Source: JBBRNH01 sp038230415
GTDB lineage: Bacteria > Bacteroidota > Bacteroidia > Cytophagales > Spirosomataceae
Direction: 5' to 3'
Assembly: GCA_038230415.1 (NCBI GenBank)
Contig: JBBRNH010000044.1
Location: forward strand, 1 to 40,945
DNA length: 40,945 nucleotides
Shown: piece after piece, positions 9,946 through 17,774 of the stretch
Layout of the letters: each line of letters starts with the position of its first letter
Position numbering within the stretch: the stretch's first letter is position 1
Program-made: the position numbers and the translations under genes
Notes under the pieces: model-generated
Database searches by the model: none
What the model was told of the DNA's origin: nothing
What the model saw: only the letters and a program-made list of their open reading frames with translations

Positions 9946-10020
9946 TTACAACTGATTCACAAACTCGGCTGGCGTGATCCGGTACTGCTCCCGGAAACAC
10001 TGCCCGAAAAACACGACCTT
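9946..10020 (-). pseudogene. Remnant of an AraC-type regulator C-terminus
   Basis: The minus strand encodes FFGQCFREQYRITPAEF and then a stop at 9946-9948. This is the classic second-helix and C-terminal signature of AraC/XylS DNA-binding domains. No start or upstream domain follows in the same frame. A possible second scrap lies on the opposite strand at about 10061-10120 (RLLNTTIAVTDVAGFG resembles the first HTH of the same family). I infer a degraded and perhaps rearranged regulator gene. Confidence 0.45.
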
Positions 10021-10148
10021 ACCCTACTGCCCACCAACGGTTAGCCCGCGAACAACTTACCGTTTGCTCAATACGACCATTGCCGTCACCGATGTTGCCG
10101 GATTTGGCCGTAGTTTGTACGCTACAAATCAACCGATCCCTGTCGTCT

Positions 10149-10903
10149 ATGAAATCAACGGTTTACCTCCTGCTTCTATGTTGCCTGCTGGCCCGGCCCG
10201 CGTTTGCCCAAATTGGCATGGGTGGCGAGCCGCACCCCTCGGCAGTGCTTGATCTGAAAGCCACCGACAAGGCCTTTTATCCGCCCCGGCTCACCACCAT
10301 TCAGCGCAAGGCTATTGTGAACCCCCAGCCGGGAGCCTTTGTCTATGACCTCGACAAAGGCACGTTTTACCTCTTCGACGGGCAAAACTGGTCTCCTTTA
10401 GCCTTCACCACCGCCAATAATCTCGCCCCATTGACCGTACCGCCCCCGACGGGGCGGCTTTTAATAGTTTTGGCATTAGCGTAGCGATTTCGGGCGATTA
10501 CGCCATCGTCGGCAGTCTTTACGATGATATCGGGGCGAACACGGATCAGGGTTCGGCCTACGTCTTTGTCAGGAGTGGCAGTAGCTGGACCCAGCAAGTC
10601 AAACTAACCGCGTCTGACGGGGCGGCTTCTGATAATTTTGGTTATAGCGTAGCGATCTCGGGCGATTATGCCCTCGTCGGTAGTCGTCTCGATGCTGTCG
10701 GGGCCAACACCGATCAAGGCTCGGCCTATATGTTTAAACGGACGGGTACAAGCTGGCCGTTGGTGTGGGCCGTTACCGATAATGCCCCCGCTTATACCAA
10801 CAACGGCAACAGCGTTGGCATCAGTAACGGCACCTTTATCATCGGCGGGTATGGATTCGAGAGTGGCAAGGGCAAGGTGGCGTTTGGCACGGTAGATAAT
10901 TGA
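10149..10903 (+). pseudogene. Frameshifted secreted FG-GAP repeat protein
   Basis: The gene starts with a clear signal peptide (MKSTVYLLLLCCLLARPAFA). A Bacteroidota-type N-terminal region follows (HPSAVLDLKATDKAFYPPRL, then GAFVYDLDKGTFYLFDGQNW). The frame then breaks in a run of five C at 10443-10447. In the -1 frame the sequence continues as FG-GAP/beta-propeller repeats (FNSFGISVAISGDYAIVGS, DNFGYSVAISGDYALVGS) with a 168-base period, to a stop at 10901. Adding one C would restore a 251-residue protein. Only about three repeats remain, so the gene may also be shortened. It could be a real pseudogene or a sequencing error. Confidence 0.75.
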
Positions 10904-10909
10904 GGGGTA

Positions 10910-12475
10910 TCAGTAGGTTTTCACCAACCACTCCGAAACGGCTTTCTGCGGTGTCGAAAAATTAATCCCTACGCCCACCCGCGTCTTGCCCGATTGGGCG
11001 TAGGGCAACAAATAGCCCTGCGTTTCAATTTGGGTCAGGGCCTCCTGCGACGACTTGTCGAGTTTGAACTCAAAGGCATACACGTAGTCGGCGGTTTGCA
11101 CCAGGGCATCGCAACGGCCCCGCGCCGTGTGGACTTCGCTCTGCACATATACCCCCAGCAAGACAAACGTGAGGTGAATCAGGGCGTGATAAAACCGCTC
11201 GTTTTCGGTCTGCCACAGATCGTAGGGCAGCGACGCAAAGACGGTGTTGATAACATCAATGGCGGTGTCAATATCGTTGGTTTGCAGCGCGTTACGGAGT
11301 TTGACCACCATCGGCAGGGGGCTTTCTGCGTCGTTGTGCCGGAAGGCCCGCAGCAGATATTGGGTCAGCGAGAGCCGGACTTCTTCGTTGGGGTAGTTCA
11401 GGGTGTAGAGGTAATCGGTCGGGCTGTAAGACTCAATAGTGAGGTAGCCCGTCTGAAACAGCAACGGAATGGGTTGGAGGTTACTGATGTCGAACGCATT
11501 CAGACCGCCTTCGTCAACCGCTAAATCACTAAAATCATATAAAAAAGCATCCTTGGCTAATTTCACTAACCAGGTCGGTGTGCCGGTGCTGAACCAATAG
11601 TTCTGAAAATTACCCCTGTCCGCAAAAAAATTTAGTAATGAGAATGGGTTGTAAACCCGCTTTGTTCCTTCCCACGAGTATCCGTTGTACCAGCGTTTGA
11701 TTTGGGACAGAAACATTGGTTGAGTTATGTTTTTTTCCTCGGCCAGTTCCTGTATTTCATCCGTAAAGTTAGTCTCTAATTCCGTTTGGCTAATACCCAC
11801 CAAATCGGCGAATGTCGGGTTGAGTGTAATATCGCGCAGATTATTCAAATCAGAAAACACGCTCACCTTCGAGAACTTGCTCACCCCCGTCAGCAGCACT
11901 AATTCGAGGTGTTCGTCGGCGGGTTTAAGAATGCCATAAAACGATTTGAGGATGTCGCGGTGGGCCTCGGCGGTGGGCAGCTCTTCCAGAAAATCAACAA
12001 TGGGTTTGTCGTATTCGTCAATCAGCACCACCACTTTTCGGCCCGTTTTGGCATGGAGTTTTCGGATGAGTTCCTGAAACAGAAAACCCGATTTATTGTT
12101 GGCCTCCCGGTATTGCTCCTCGTCAAGAACAATCCCCAATTCAGTCGCCTGATTCTGTATGCTTTGTTGCAGGACATAATCCAAGTTGTTACCCCGCAAC
12201 TGCAATGCGTTAAAATAGACAGTAATAACCGGGTTCGTCTTCGTGAAATCCCACTTGTCGGCTATCCACAAGCCCGTAAACAAGTCTTCTCGGCCTTCGT
12301 AAAGTGCCTGCAACGTGCTTATCAACAACGACTTGCCAAACCGACGCGGACGCGACAGAAAATAATAGCCCGCCTGTTGGGTGAGGGTGTAAATGTGCTG
12401 GGTTTTATCAATATACACGAAGCCGCCTTCGCGCAATTTTTGGAAATTCTGAATGCCAATCGGGTATTTTTGCAT
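10910..12475 (-). CDS. AAA-ATPase-like protein with C-terminal PD-(D/E)XK nuclease domain (DUF1703 family)
   Basis: The 521-residue protein has the AAA-ATPase-like domain (about 5-210) opening PIGIQNFQKLREGGFVYIDK, with P-loop RPRRFGKS (42-49) and a Walker B-like VVVLIDEYDKPI. The C-terminus is a PDDEXK_9-type nuclease fold with Glu447, Asp456 and the E-x-K pair Glu469/Lys471 in YAFEFK. This architecture is abundant, often in many copies, in Bacteroidota genomes, and its function is unknown. Defence, mobility and DNA processing have all been considered for such families. Here it stands alone on the minus strand beside hicAB and two broken genes. All key residues look intact. Its DNA is more AT-rich than neighbouring genes, consistent with acquisition. 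Confidence 0.88.
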   Translation of the reverse strand: MQKYPIGIQNFQKLREGGFVYIDKTQHIYTLTQQAGYYFLSRPRRFGKSLLISTLQALYEGREDLFTGLWIADKWDFTKTNPVITVYFNALQLRGNNLDYVLQQSIQNQATELGIVLDEEQYREANNKSGFLFQELIRKLHAKTGRKVVVLIDEYDKPIVDFLEELPTAEAHRDILKSFYGILKPADEHLELVLLTGVSKFSKVSVFSDLNNLRDITLNPTFADLVGISQTELETNFTDEIQELAEEKNITQPMFLSQIKRWYNGYSWEGTKRVYNPFSLLNFFADRGNFQNYWFSTGTPTWLVKLAKDAFLYDFSDLAVDEGGLNAFDISNLQPIPLLFQTGYLTIESYSPTDYLYTLNYPNEEVRLSLTQYLLRAFRHNDAESPLPMVVKLRNALQTNDIDTAIDVINTVFASLPYDLWQTENERFYHALIHLTFVLLGVYVQSEVHTARGRCDALVQTADYVYAFEFKLDKSSQEALTQIETQGYLLPYAQSGKTRVGVGINFSTPQKAVSEWLVKTY

Positions 12476-12495
12476 CTTCGGTACTGTATTGTACC

Positions 12496-12503
12496 CAAAT
12501 ATA
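12496..12503 (-). promoter_or_regulatory. -7 box of the AAA-ATPase/nuclease gene
   Basis: Read on the minus strand this is TATATTTG, a perfect match to the Bacteroidota -7 consensus TAnnTTTG, 20 bases before the start codon. No good -33 TTTG is visible. A run of nine C lies just upstream (12505-12513). Confidence 0.5.
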
Positions 12504-12607
12504 ACCCCCCCCCAACCCCAATGCCGAATTTTTTCGTTTTTGCTATGTACCGACCACTGCTGATTCTGTCCCTGACCCTGCCTTGCGCCCGGTCGAAGCC
12601 CTCGCGT

Positions 12608-14011
12608 ATGAAACTAACCCCAGCCTTTATTTTACTATTTTTAATTGCCGGGCCACTCGTTGCCCAGATCGAACCCAACGCCGGCACCTGGAAAACGCTG
12701 ATTATCAAGTCAGGTAGTGAGTTTCGGTTGCCGCCCCCGCCCGATGCAAAGGCAACGCAGGCCGAACTGAAAACGATGCTTGCCCAGCCCCGCCCCGATG
12801 CAAAAACACAACAACAGATCACCTACTGGAACGCCGGGTCGCCGGGGTATCGCTGGCGGCAGTTTGTGTATGAGTGCAAACCACCGAATAATCTGCGGTA
12901 TGGCAACGTGGCTGCGCTGCTCCAAATTGCGCTGTATGAGGCCACCATTGCCGCCTGGGATAGCAAATATGCCTACCGCAGACCCCGGCCCGGCATAGCC
13001 AACCACCAACTTACGCCCGCCATTGCCACGCCCGACAGCCCGTCGTATCCCTGCGAACACGCCGTAGCCGCCGGGGTAGCCGCCACCGTGATCGCCCGGA
13101 TATTTCCGCAGAAAGCAGACACTGTGCGGCAGATGGCCCAGGCAGCCGCGCAATCGCGGGTGCGGGCGGGCGTGGCGTATCCGAGTGATGCTGTTGCCGG
13201 CTACCGGCTGGGGCAGCAGGTAGCCGAGCGGGTGCTGGCCCGGATGCTGGCCGACGCGCCCGTTGCCTGGGACGGAAAACGGCCCACCGGCCCCGGCGTA
13301 TTTCGGGGCAGAATACCGTATAACCCAACGCTGGGAAGCCGAAAAACGCTCATCTTAACGTCAGGAAGCCAGTTTCGGCCCGGCCCACCGCCCGATTTCA
13401 CGAAAGACATGGCCGAGTTGAAAACGACCCGCCGAACCACCGTTACCAAAGCAAGGGCCAACTATTGGCTGTATCAGGATTTCTGGCGCGACGTGGTTGA
13501 CCAGAAAATCAGGGAATACCGGCTCGACGATAACCCGCCCCGCGCAGCCCGCATCTACGCCCTCGTTGACCTGGCCCGGCAAGAGGGAACCATTGCCTGC
13601 TGGGATGCCAAATATGCCTACTGGGGAATTCGACCGTCGGAGATGGACACAACTTACGTGCCGGAACTGCCCACGCCCTCGTTTCCGGGCTATCCGTCGG
13701 GCCACGCCACGTTTTCTACCGCTGCCGCCGTGATGATGGCGTACCTGTTTCCTGCCGAAACCGATTATTTCATGGAGCAGGCGAAAGAAGGAGCCGAATC
13801 ACGCTTTGATGCCGGGGCGCATTTTCGCACCGATAACGAAGTGGGACTTGCGTTGGGCCGCAAAGTGGGTGACGAACTGGTGAAATGGGCCAAAACCGAC
13901 GGGGCCGACAACGGCAATGAGCCAGCCAGAAACACGGAGTCAGTCAAAAAGCAGGCATTGCCCAAGAAATCGGCCATGAACACCACCCGCCTGACAGCCG
14001 CACCGAAATAA
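12608..14011 (+). CDS. Secreted tandem-domain PAP2 / vanadium-haloperoxidase-like protein
   Basis: From the ATG at 12608 the product is 467 residues with its own signal peptide (MKLTPAFILLFLIAGPLVAQ). It is an internal duplication: WKTLIIKSGSEFRLPPPPD in the first half aligns with RKTLILTSGSQFRPGPPPD in the second, and TIAAWDSKYAY with TIACWDAKYAY. The second half has a complete acid-phosphatase motif set: GYPSGH (His366) and AGAHFRTD (His405). The first half has PCEH (His151) and GVAYPSD instead. These folds cover phosphatases and vanadium haloperoxidases; the substrate is unknown. An in-frame ATG at 12545 would prepend MYRPLLILSLTLP, a near copy of the downstream amylase signal peptide. The internal signal peptide makes 12608 the better start. 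Confidence 0.75.
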   Translation: MKLTPAFILLFLIAGPLVAQIEPNAGTWKTLIIKSGSEFRLPPPPDAKATQAELKTMLAQPRPDAKTQQQITYWNAGSPGYRWRQFVYECKPPNNLRYGNVAALLQIALYEATIAAWDSKYAYRRPRPGIANHQLTPAIATPDSPSYPCEHAVAAGVAATVIARIFPQKADTVRQMAQAAAQSRVRAGVAYPSDAVAGYRLGQQVAERVLARMLADAPVAWDGKRPTGPGVFRGRIPYNPTLGSRKTLILTSGSQFRPGPPPDFTKDMAELKTTRRTTVTKARANYWLYQDFWRDVVDQKIREYRLDDNPPRAARIYALVDLARQEGTIACWDAKYAYWGIRPSEMDTTYVPELPTPSFPGYPSGHATFSTAAAVMMAYLFPAETDYFMEQAKEGAESRFDAGAHFRTDNEVGLALGRKVGDELVKWAKTDGADNGNEPARNTESVKKQALPKKSAMNTTRLTAAPK

Positions 14012-14055
14012 GGCCCGAACGGCAGCAAAAATCGGTAGACGGGAAAATTCTGCAC

Positions 14056-14063
14056 TATTTTTG
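14056..14063 (+). promoter_or_regulatory. -7 box of the amylase gene
   Basis: TATTTTTG matches TAnnTTTG and lies 36 bases before the chosen ATG. No convincing -33 element is present. Confidence 0.5.
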
Positions 14064-14099
14064 ATGCTCAAAACAGTACAAGATTTTCCCGTTTTCGCT

Positions 14100-15965
14100 A
14101 TGTACCGACTATTTCTGATTCTGTCATTTTTTATTCTTCTCCGGCCCGCTTCGGCGCAGGATGTTCAACTCAAACGCGTTGACCCCATGCACTGGTGGGT
14201 AGGTATGAAAAACCCCGTTGTGCAGTTGCTCGTCTATGGCCCCAACATCGGCAAGGCTACCGTTCGGGCCAAGTACCCCGGCGTAACCCTCGGCGATGCC
14301 AAACCGCTCGAAAACCCCAATTACCTCGTGGTGGATATGCTGGTGTCAGAAAAAGCCCGGCCCGGCAAGTTTGCCATCGAGTTTCGGGTTGGCAAACAAC
14401 GCCTTGAATATACCTACGAACTAAAACCCCGCAACCCGGCTCCCAAAGCGCAGGGCATCACCAACGCCGATTTGGTGTACCTGATTCTGCCCGACCGCTT
14501 CGCCAACGGAGACCCCGCCAACGATAAATTCCGGGATATGGCCGACACCTCGGCAGACCGCACGAACCCGTTTCTGCGGCACGGGGGCGACCTTTTAGGT
14601 ATTCAAAATCACCTGCCGTATTTGAAAGATTTGGGCGTTACGGCCCTGTGGCTCAACCCCGTAACGGAGAACGACCAGCCCATGACCAACGAGCAAGGCA
14701 CCATGCGGTCGTCGTATCATGGCTACGGCTTTACCGATCATTACAAGATTGACCGGCGGTTGGGCGGCAACGATGCCTACAAAAAACTCATTGCCGAAGC
14801 CCACAAACAGGGTATCAAAATTATTCAGGATGCCGTGTATAATCACGTGGGCAATACCTGCTGGTTTCTCAAAGACCTGCCCGCCAGAAGCTGGCTCAAC
14901 CAGTGGCCGACCTATACCAACACGTCCTACAAACAACAACCCGTTTTTGACCCGTATTCCTCAGAGATTGACCGTAAAACCAGCAGCGACGGCTGGTTTG
15001 TGCCGTTTCTGCCCGACCTCAACCCGCGCAACCCCGACTTAGCCAACTACCTGATTCAGAACGCCGTTTGGCAGGTGGAGGAGTTTGGCATTGATGCCTG
15101 GCGGATTGACACGTATTTCTACAATGACCTGGCGTTTATGAACGACTGTAACAAAGCCCTGCTCGATCAGTATCCGGCCATTCATATCTACGGCGAATCG
15201 TGGGTCGGCACGGTGGCCGAGCAAGCCTATTTCACGGCCAATACCCTCCGTACCAAATACCGCAGCAACCTGCCCGGTGCGATGGATTTTCAGATTTGGC
15301 AGGCCCTGAACGATGCCCTCCGCCCCGATGCTGCCGCCGATGCCAACCAAAAATTGTACCAGACCCTGGCGCAGGATTTTCTCTATAAAGACGCAACCAA
15401 AAATTTGGTTTTCATGGACAACCACGACACCGACCGTTTTTTCTCGGTCATCGGCGAAGACATGAATCGGTTTAAGGCGGGTGTGGCCTTCACGCTCACC
15501 ACGCGGGGGATTCCGCAGTTGTACTATGGCACCGAGATTCTGATGAAGAATTTTAAAAACCCCACCGATGCCGAAGTCCGGCGTGATTTTCCGGGTGGTT
15601 TTGCGGGCGATGTCCAGAATAAATTCACGGCTGCCGGGCGCATCGGTGCTGAAAATGAAGCCTTTACCTACGTTCGGAAGTTAGCCAATTACCGCAAAAA
15701 CACCCCCGCCCTGCAAACCGGCGCGTTGGTACAGTTTCTGCCGAAAGATGGCGTGTATGTGTATTTTCGGCACAACGACGCGCAAACGGTGATGGTGGTG
15801 ATGAACGGTAACAAAAAAGAAACACCGCTCGATATGGCCCGCTTTGCCGAGCGGACAGCCGGGTTCAAAACCGCCCGCAACATCATCACCGACGAAATTG
15901 CCCCCAACCTGACCGCCCTTAAAATTCCGGCCCAGGGAACGTTAGTGTTAGAGTTGAGAAAGTAG
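14100..15965 (+). CDS. GH13 alpha-amylase / neopullulanase-like (SusA-type) glycoside hydrolase
   Basis: Starting at the ATG at 14100 gives 621 residues with a signal peptide (MYRLFLILSFFILLRPASA). An N-terminal cyclomaltodextrinase-type beta-sandwich (about 21-115) precedes the GH13 barrel, which opens NADLVYLILPDRFANGD. Conserved regions are visible: DAVYNHVG (region I), WRIDT with nucleophile Asp337, YGESWVG with acid/base Glu366, and DNHDTDR with Asp443. A short C-terminal beta domain follows. It should hydrolyse alpha-1,4-glucans (starch, maltodextrin, pullulan) in the periplasm or outside the cell. No susC/susD pair lies nearby, so it is not in a complete PUL. A candidate -7 box (TATTTTTG) lies just upstream. 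Confidence 0.9.
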   Translation: MYRLFLILSFFILLRPASAQDVQLKRVDPMHWWVGMKNPVVQLLVYGPNIGKATVRAKYPGVTLGDAKPLENPNYLVVDMLVSEKARPGKFAIEFRVGKQRLEYTYELKPRNPAPKAQGITNADLVYLILPDRFANGDPANDKFRDMADTSADRTNPFLRHGGDLLGIQNHLPYLKDLGVTALWLNPVTENDQPMTNEQGTMRSSYHGYGFTDHYKIDRRLGGNDAYKKLIAEAHKQGIKIIQDAVYNHVGNTCWFLKDLPARSWLNQWPTYTNTSYKQQPVFDPYSSEIDRKTSSDGWFVPFLPDLNPRNPDLANYLIQNAVWQVEEFGIDAWRIDTYFYNDLAFMNDCNKALLDQYPAIHIYGESWVGTVAEQAYFTANTLRTKYRSNLPGAMDFQIWQALNDALRPDAAADANQKLYQTLAQDFLYKDATKNLVFMDNHDTDRFFSVIGEDMNRFKAGVAFTLTTRGIPQLYYGTEILMKNFKNPTDAEVRRDFPGGFAGDVQNKFTAAGRIGAENEAFTYVRKLANYRKNTPALQTGALVQFLPKDGVYVYFRHNDAQTVMVVMNGNKKETPLDMARFAERTAGFKTARNIITDEIAPNLTALKIPAQGTLVLELRK

Positions 15966-16066
15966 TGGTTAGTGATTAGGGTCAAGTGGCAAGTGCGGGG
16001 CGGCCCGTGCTGTTAGTCCTGCCGGGCGAAGCACTCGCCACTAATCACTTGCCACTTGCCACTAAA
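15962..16066. repeat. Heptamer-armed inverted repeat, copy 1
   Basis: The left arm runs TTAGTGA/CAAGTGG-type heptamers from the amylase stop codon. A GC-rich centre follows. The right arm is the complement (CACTCGC CACTAAT CACTTGC CACTTGC CACTAAA). The right arm extends through the rnhB stop codon. It lies between convergent genes and could fold as a long hairpin acting as a bidirectional terminator. Confidence 0.75.
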
Positions 16067-16641
16067 TTAAAACTCTTCCGGTGCCAGACCGTTGGGCCGT
16101 GTTCCAGAATGGCCCGACGGTGGATTGCCGTTGGGTAGCCCGCGTTTTGCGCCCAGCCGTATGCTGGAAACTCGTGACTGAGCGTTTCCATGAGATCGTC
16201 GCGGTAGCATTTTGCCAGCACCGATGCCGCAGCGATAGACAAAAACAGCGAATCACCTTTGACGATGCAGGTGTGCGGAATGAGCGGATACGGCACAAAC
16301 CGATTTCCGTCAACTAAAAGGTGTTCGGGGGCGAGCGCGAGTAAGTCAACGGCGCGGTGCATCGCCAGAAAGCTCGCCCGCAAAATATTGATCCGGTCAA
16401 TATCGGCGGGCGAGACTTCGGCAACGGTCCAGGCTACCACATCGCGCTCAAGAACGGGGCGCAGTGCATCACGCCGGGCGCGGCTGAGTTGCTTGGAGTC
16501 GGTCAGAAACGGGTGCTGATAATCGGGCGGGAGAATCACGGCAGCCGCCACCACCGGCCCGGCCAGACAGCCCCGGCCTACTTCGTCTAAACCCGCTTCA
16601 CGAAGGTCAGGGTTGTAACAGGATTTTAGCTTAGTGGTCAT
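16045..16641 (-). CDS. rnhB: Ribonuclease HII
   Basis: The 198-residue protein is a full-length RNase HII. AGLDEVGRGCLAGPVVAAAV carries Asp19 and Glu20; LLVDGNRF carries Asp111; YRDD carries Asp148. Together these are the four metal-binding residues. It removes ribonucleotides from DNA and RNA-DNA hybrids in the cytoplasm. The start codon lies two bases after the batA stop, so it is the last gene of that minus-strand operon. The last residues (NLVASGK) are encoded by the heptamer repeat that runs into the gene end. Confidence 0.95.
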   Translation of the reverse strand: MTTKLKSCYNPDLREAGLDEVGRGCLAGPVVAAAVILPPDYQHPFLTDSKQLSRARRDALRPVLERDVVAWTVAEVSPADIDRINILRASFLAMHRAVDLLALAPEHLLVDGNRFVPYPLIPHTCIVKGDSLFLSIAAASVLAKCYRDDLMETLSHEFPAYGWAQNAGYPTAIHRRAILEHGPTVWHRKSFNLVASGK

Positions 16642-16643
16642 GG

Positions 16644-17699
16644 TTAATCTTCCAGCACATTGCTGAAAATAGTGCTTTTCAGGGCCAGAGCCAACAGCAT
16701 AAACGCAATGCCCCAGTAGAGATAAATCCGGTAGAAATCCTCGGCATCGCGTACCACGCGGCTCCGGGTCGGCGACTTTTCGAGCCGGTCAATGTCGGCA
16801 AACGTCACCGCCAGCCGCCCGGCATCGGCAGCCCTGAAGAAACGCCCGTTGCCAATGGTGGCAATGGTTTTCAGCACCCCTTCATCAACCGATGCCGTTG
16901 CACGGATATCCGTACCGCCCCGCAGCGAATCGGGCAGCCGCGCCGGAGCCAACGCCCGGCCAACAGCGATGGTGTAGAGCCGGATATTGAACGCCTTCGC
17001 CAGGCGGGCGGTGGTAACGGGGTCGAGATTGCCCGCCGTGTTATCGCCATCGCTCAACAGAATTACGAGTTTAGTCTGCTTGCTGTCAGCCCGTTGCGAA
17101 TCGGTATCGGGGTCGCGCAGCCGATTGATACACCGGGCAAGCGCGTCACCGATGGCCGTTCCGGTGGTCTGAATCATGCCAACCCGCAGATCGGCCAGGT
17201 ACTGCTGCAACAACGGGTAATCGGTGGTGAGCGGGCAGAGCGAAAAGGCTTCACCGGCAAAGACCACAATCCCAATCCGGTCATGTTTACGCCCGGCCAC
17301 AAACTGCCGCGCCACCTGCCGGGCCGCTGCCAGCCGGTTGGGGCTGATGTCGGTTTCGGCCATTGACGACGACACATCCAAGGCCAGCATGATGTCAATA
17401 CCGGGCGATTCGGTTTCGCGCCGTTCGCGCACCCGCTGAGGCCGGGCCAGGGCCACCAGCAACAACGCCACCGACAAAAAAGCGGTGACAGGCATCAAAA
17501 ACCGGAGGTATTGCCACCACCACCCAATCTGCCCCGGCATGGCCGAGAGGTGCAGTTGCTGCTCGGCGGCCCGGTGCAGCCGTTTACGAAGCCAGAACAG
17601 ACCCATCACCGCCGGAATGGCATACAGGGCCGTTGGGTTGGCAAACTGCATCTGCTGCCAATGCGTCGGGCTAAACCAATAGAGCGAATACCAGGGCAT
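16644..17699 (-). CDS. batA: BatA-like von Willebrand factor A domain membrane protein
   Basis: This 351-residue protein has two N-terminal membrane segments (about 23-36 and 66-84), a vWA domain (about 100-300) and a C-terminal membrane helix (about 326-343). The MIDAS motif is complete: D108-V-S-S-S112, the Thr in TTGTAIGDAL, and the Asp in LLSDGDNT. This is the BatA layout of the Bacteroides aerotolerance operon, in which vWA proteins act with MoxR ATPases at the inner membrane. An alternative start at Met17 (MQFANPTALYAIP) resembles many BatA N-termini. It is flanked by a probable partner membrane protein upstream and rnhB downstream. No moxR, DUF58 or batB-E genes occur in the window. 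Confidence 0.85.
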   Translation of the reverse strand: MPWYSLYWFSPTHWQQMQFANPTALYAIPAVMGLFWLRKRLHRAAEQQLHLSAMPGQIGWWWQYLRFLMPVTAFLSVALLLVALARPQRVRERRETESPGIDIMLALDVSSSMAETDISPNRLAAARQVARQFVAGRKHDRIGIVVFAGEAFSLCPLTTDYPLLQQYLADLRVGMIQTTGTAIGDALARCINRLRDPDTDSQRADSKQTKLVILLSDGDNTAGNLDPVTTARLAKAFNIRLYTIAVGRALAPARLPDSLRGGTDIRATASVDEGVLKTIATIGNGRFFRAADAGRLAVTFADIDRLEKSPTRSRVVRDAEDFYRIYLYWGIAFMLLALALKSTIFSNVLED

Positions 17700-17774
17700 C
17701 TTGAATAATGGTTAATGACTAAACAGGGTGTTATTGACGAACTGCGGGCGGCATTGATTGGTAGTCCACCCGCA

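Noticed and set aside
12505..12513. C9 tract as a phase-variation switch
   Set aside because: It lies outside coding sequence, upstream of the -7 box of the ATPase-nuclease gene; an effect on promoter strength is possible but nothing in the sequence supports it.
11909..12607. Long in-frame extension upstream of the PAP2 gene
   Set aside because: It runs antisense through the ATPase-nuclease gene and has no family resemblance; a signal peptide at 12608 marks the real start.
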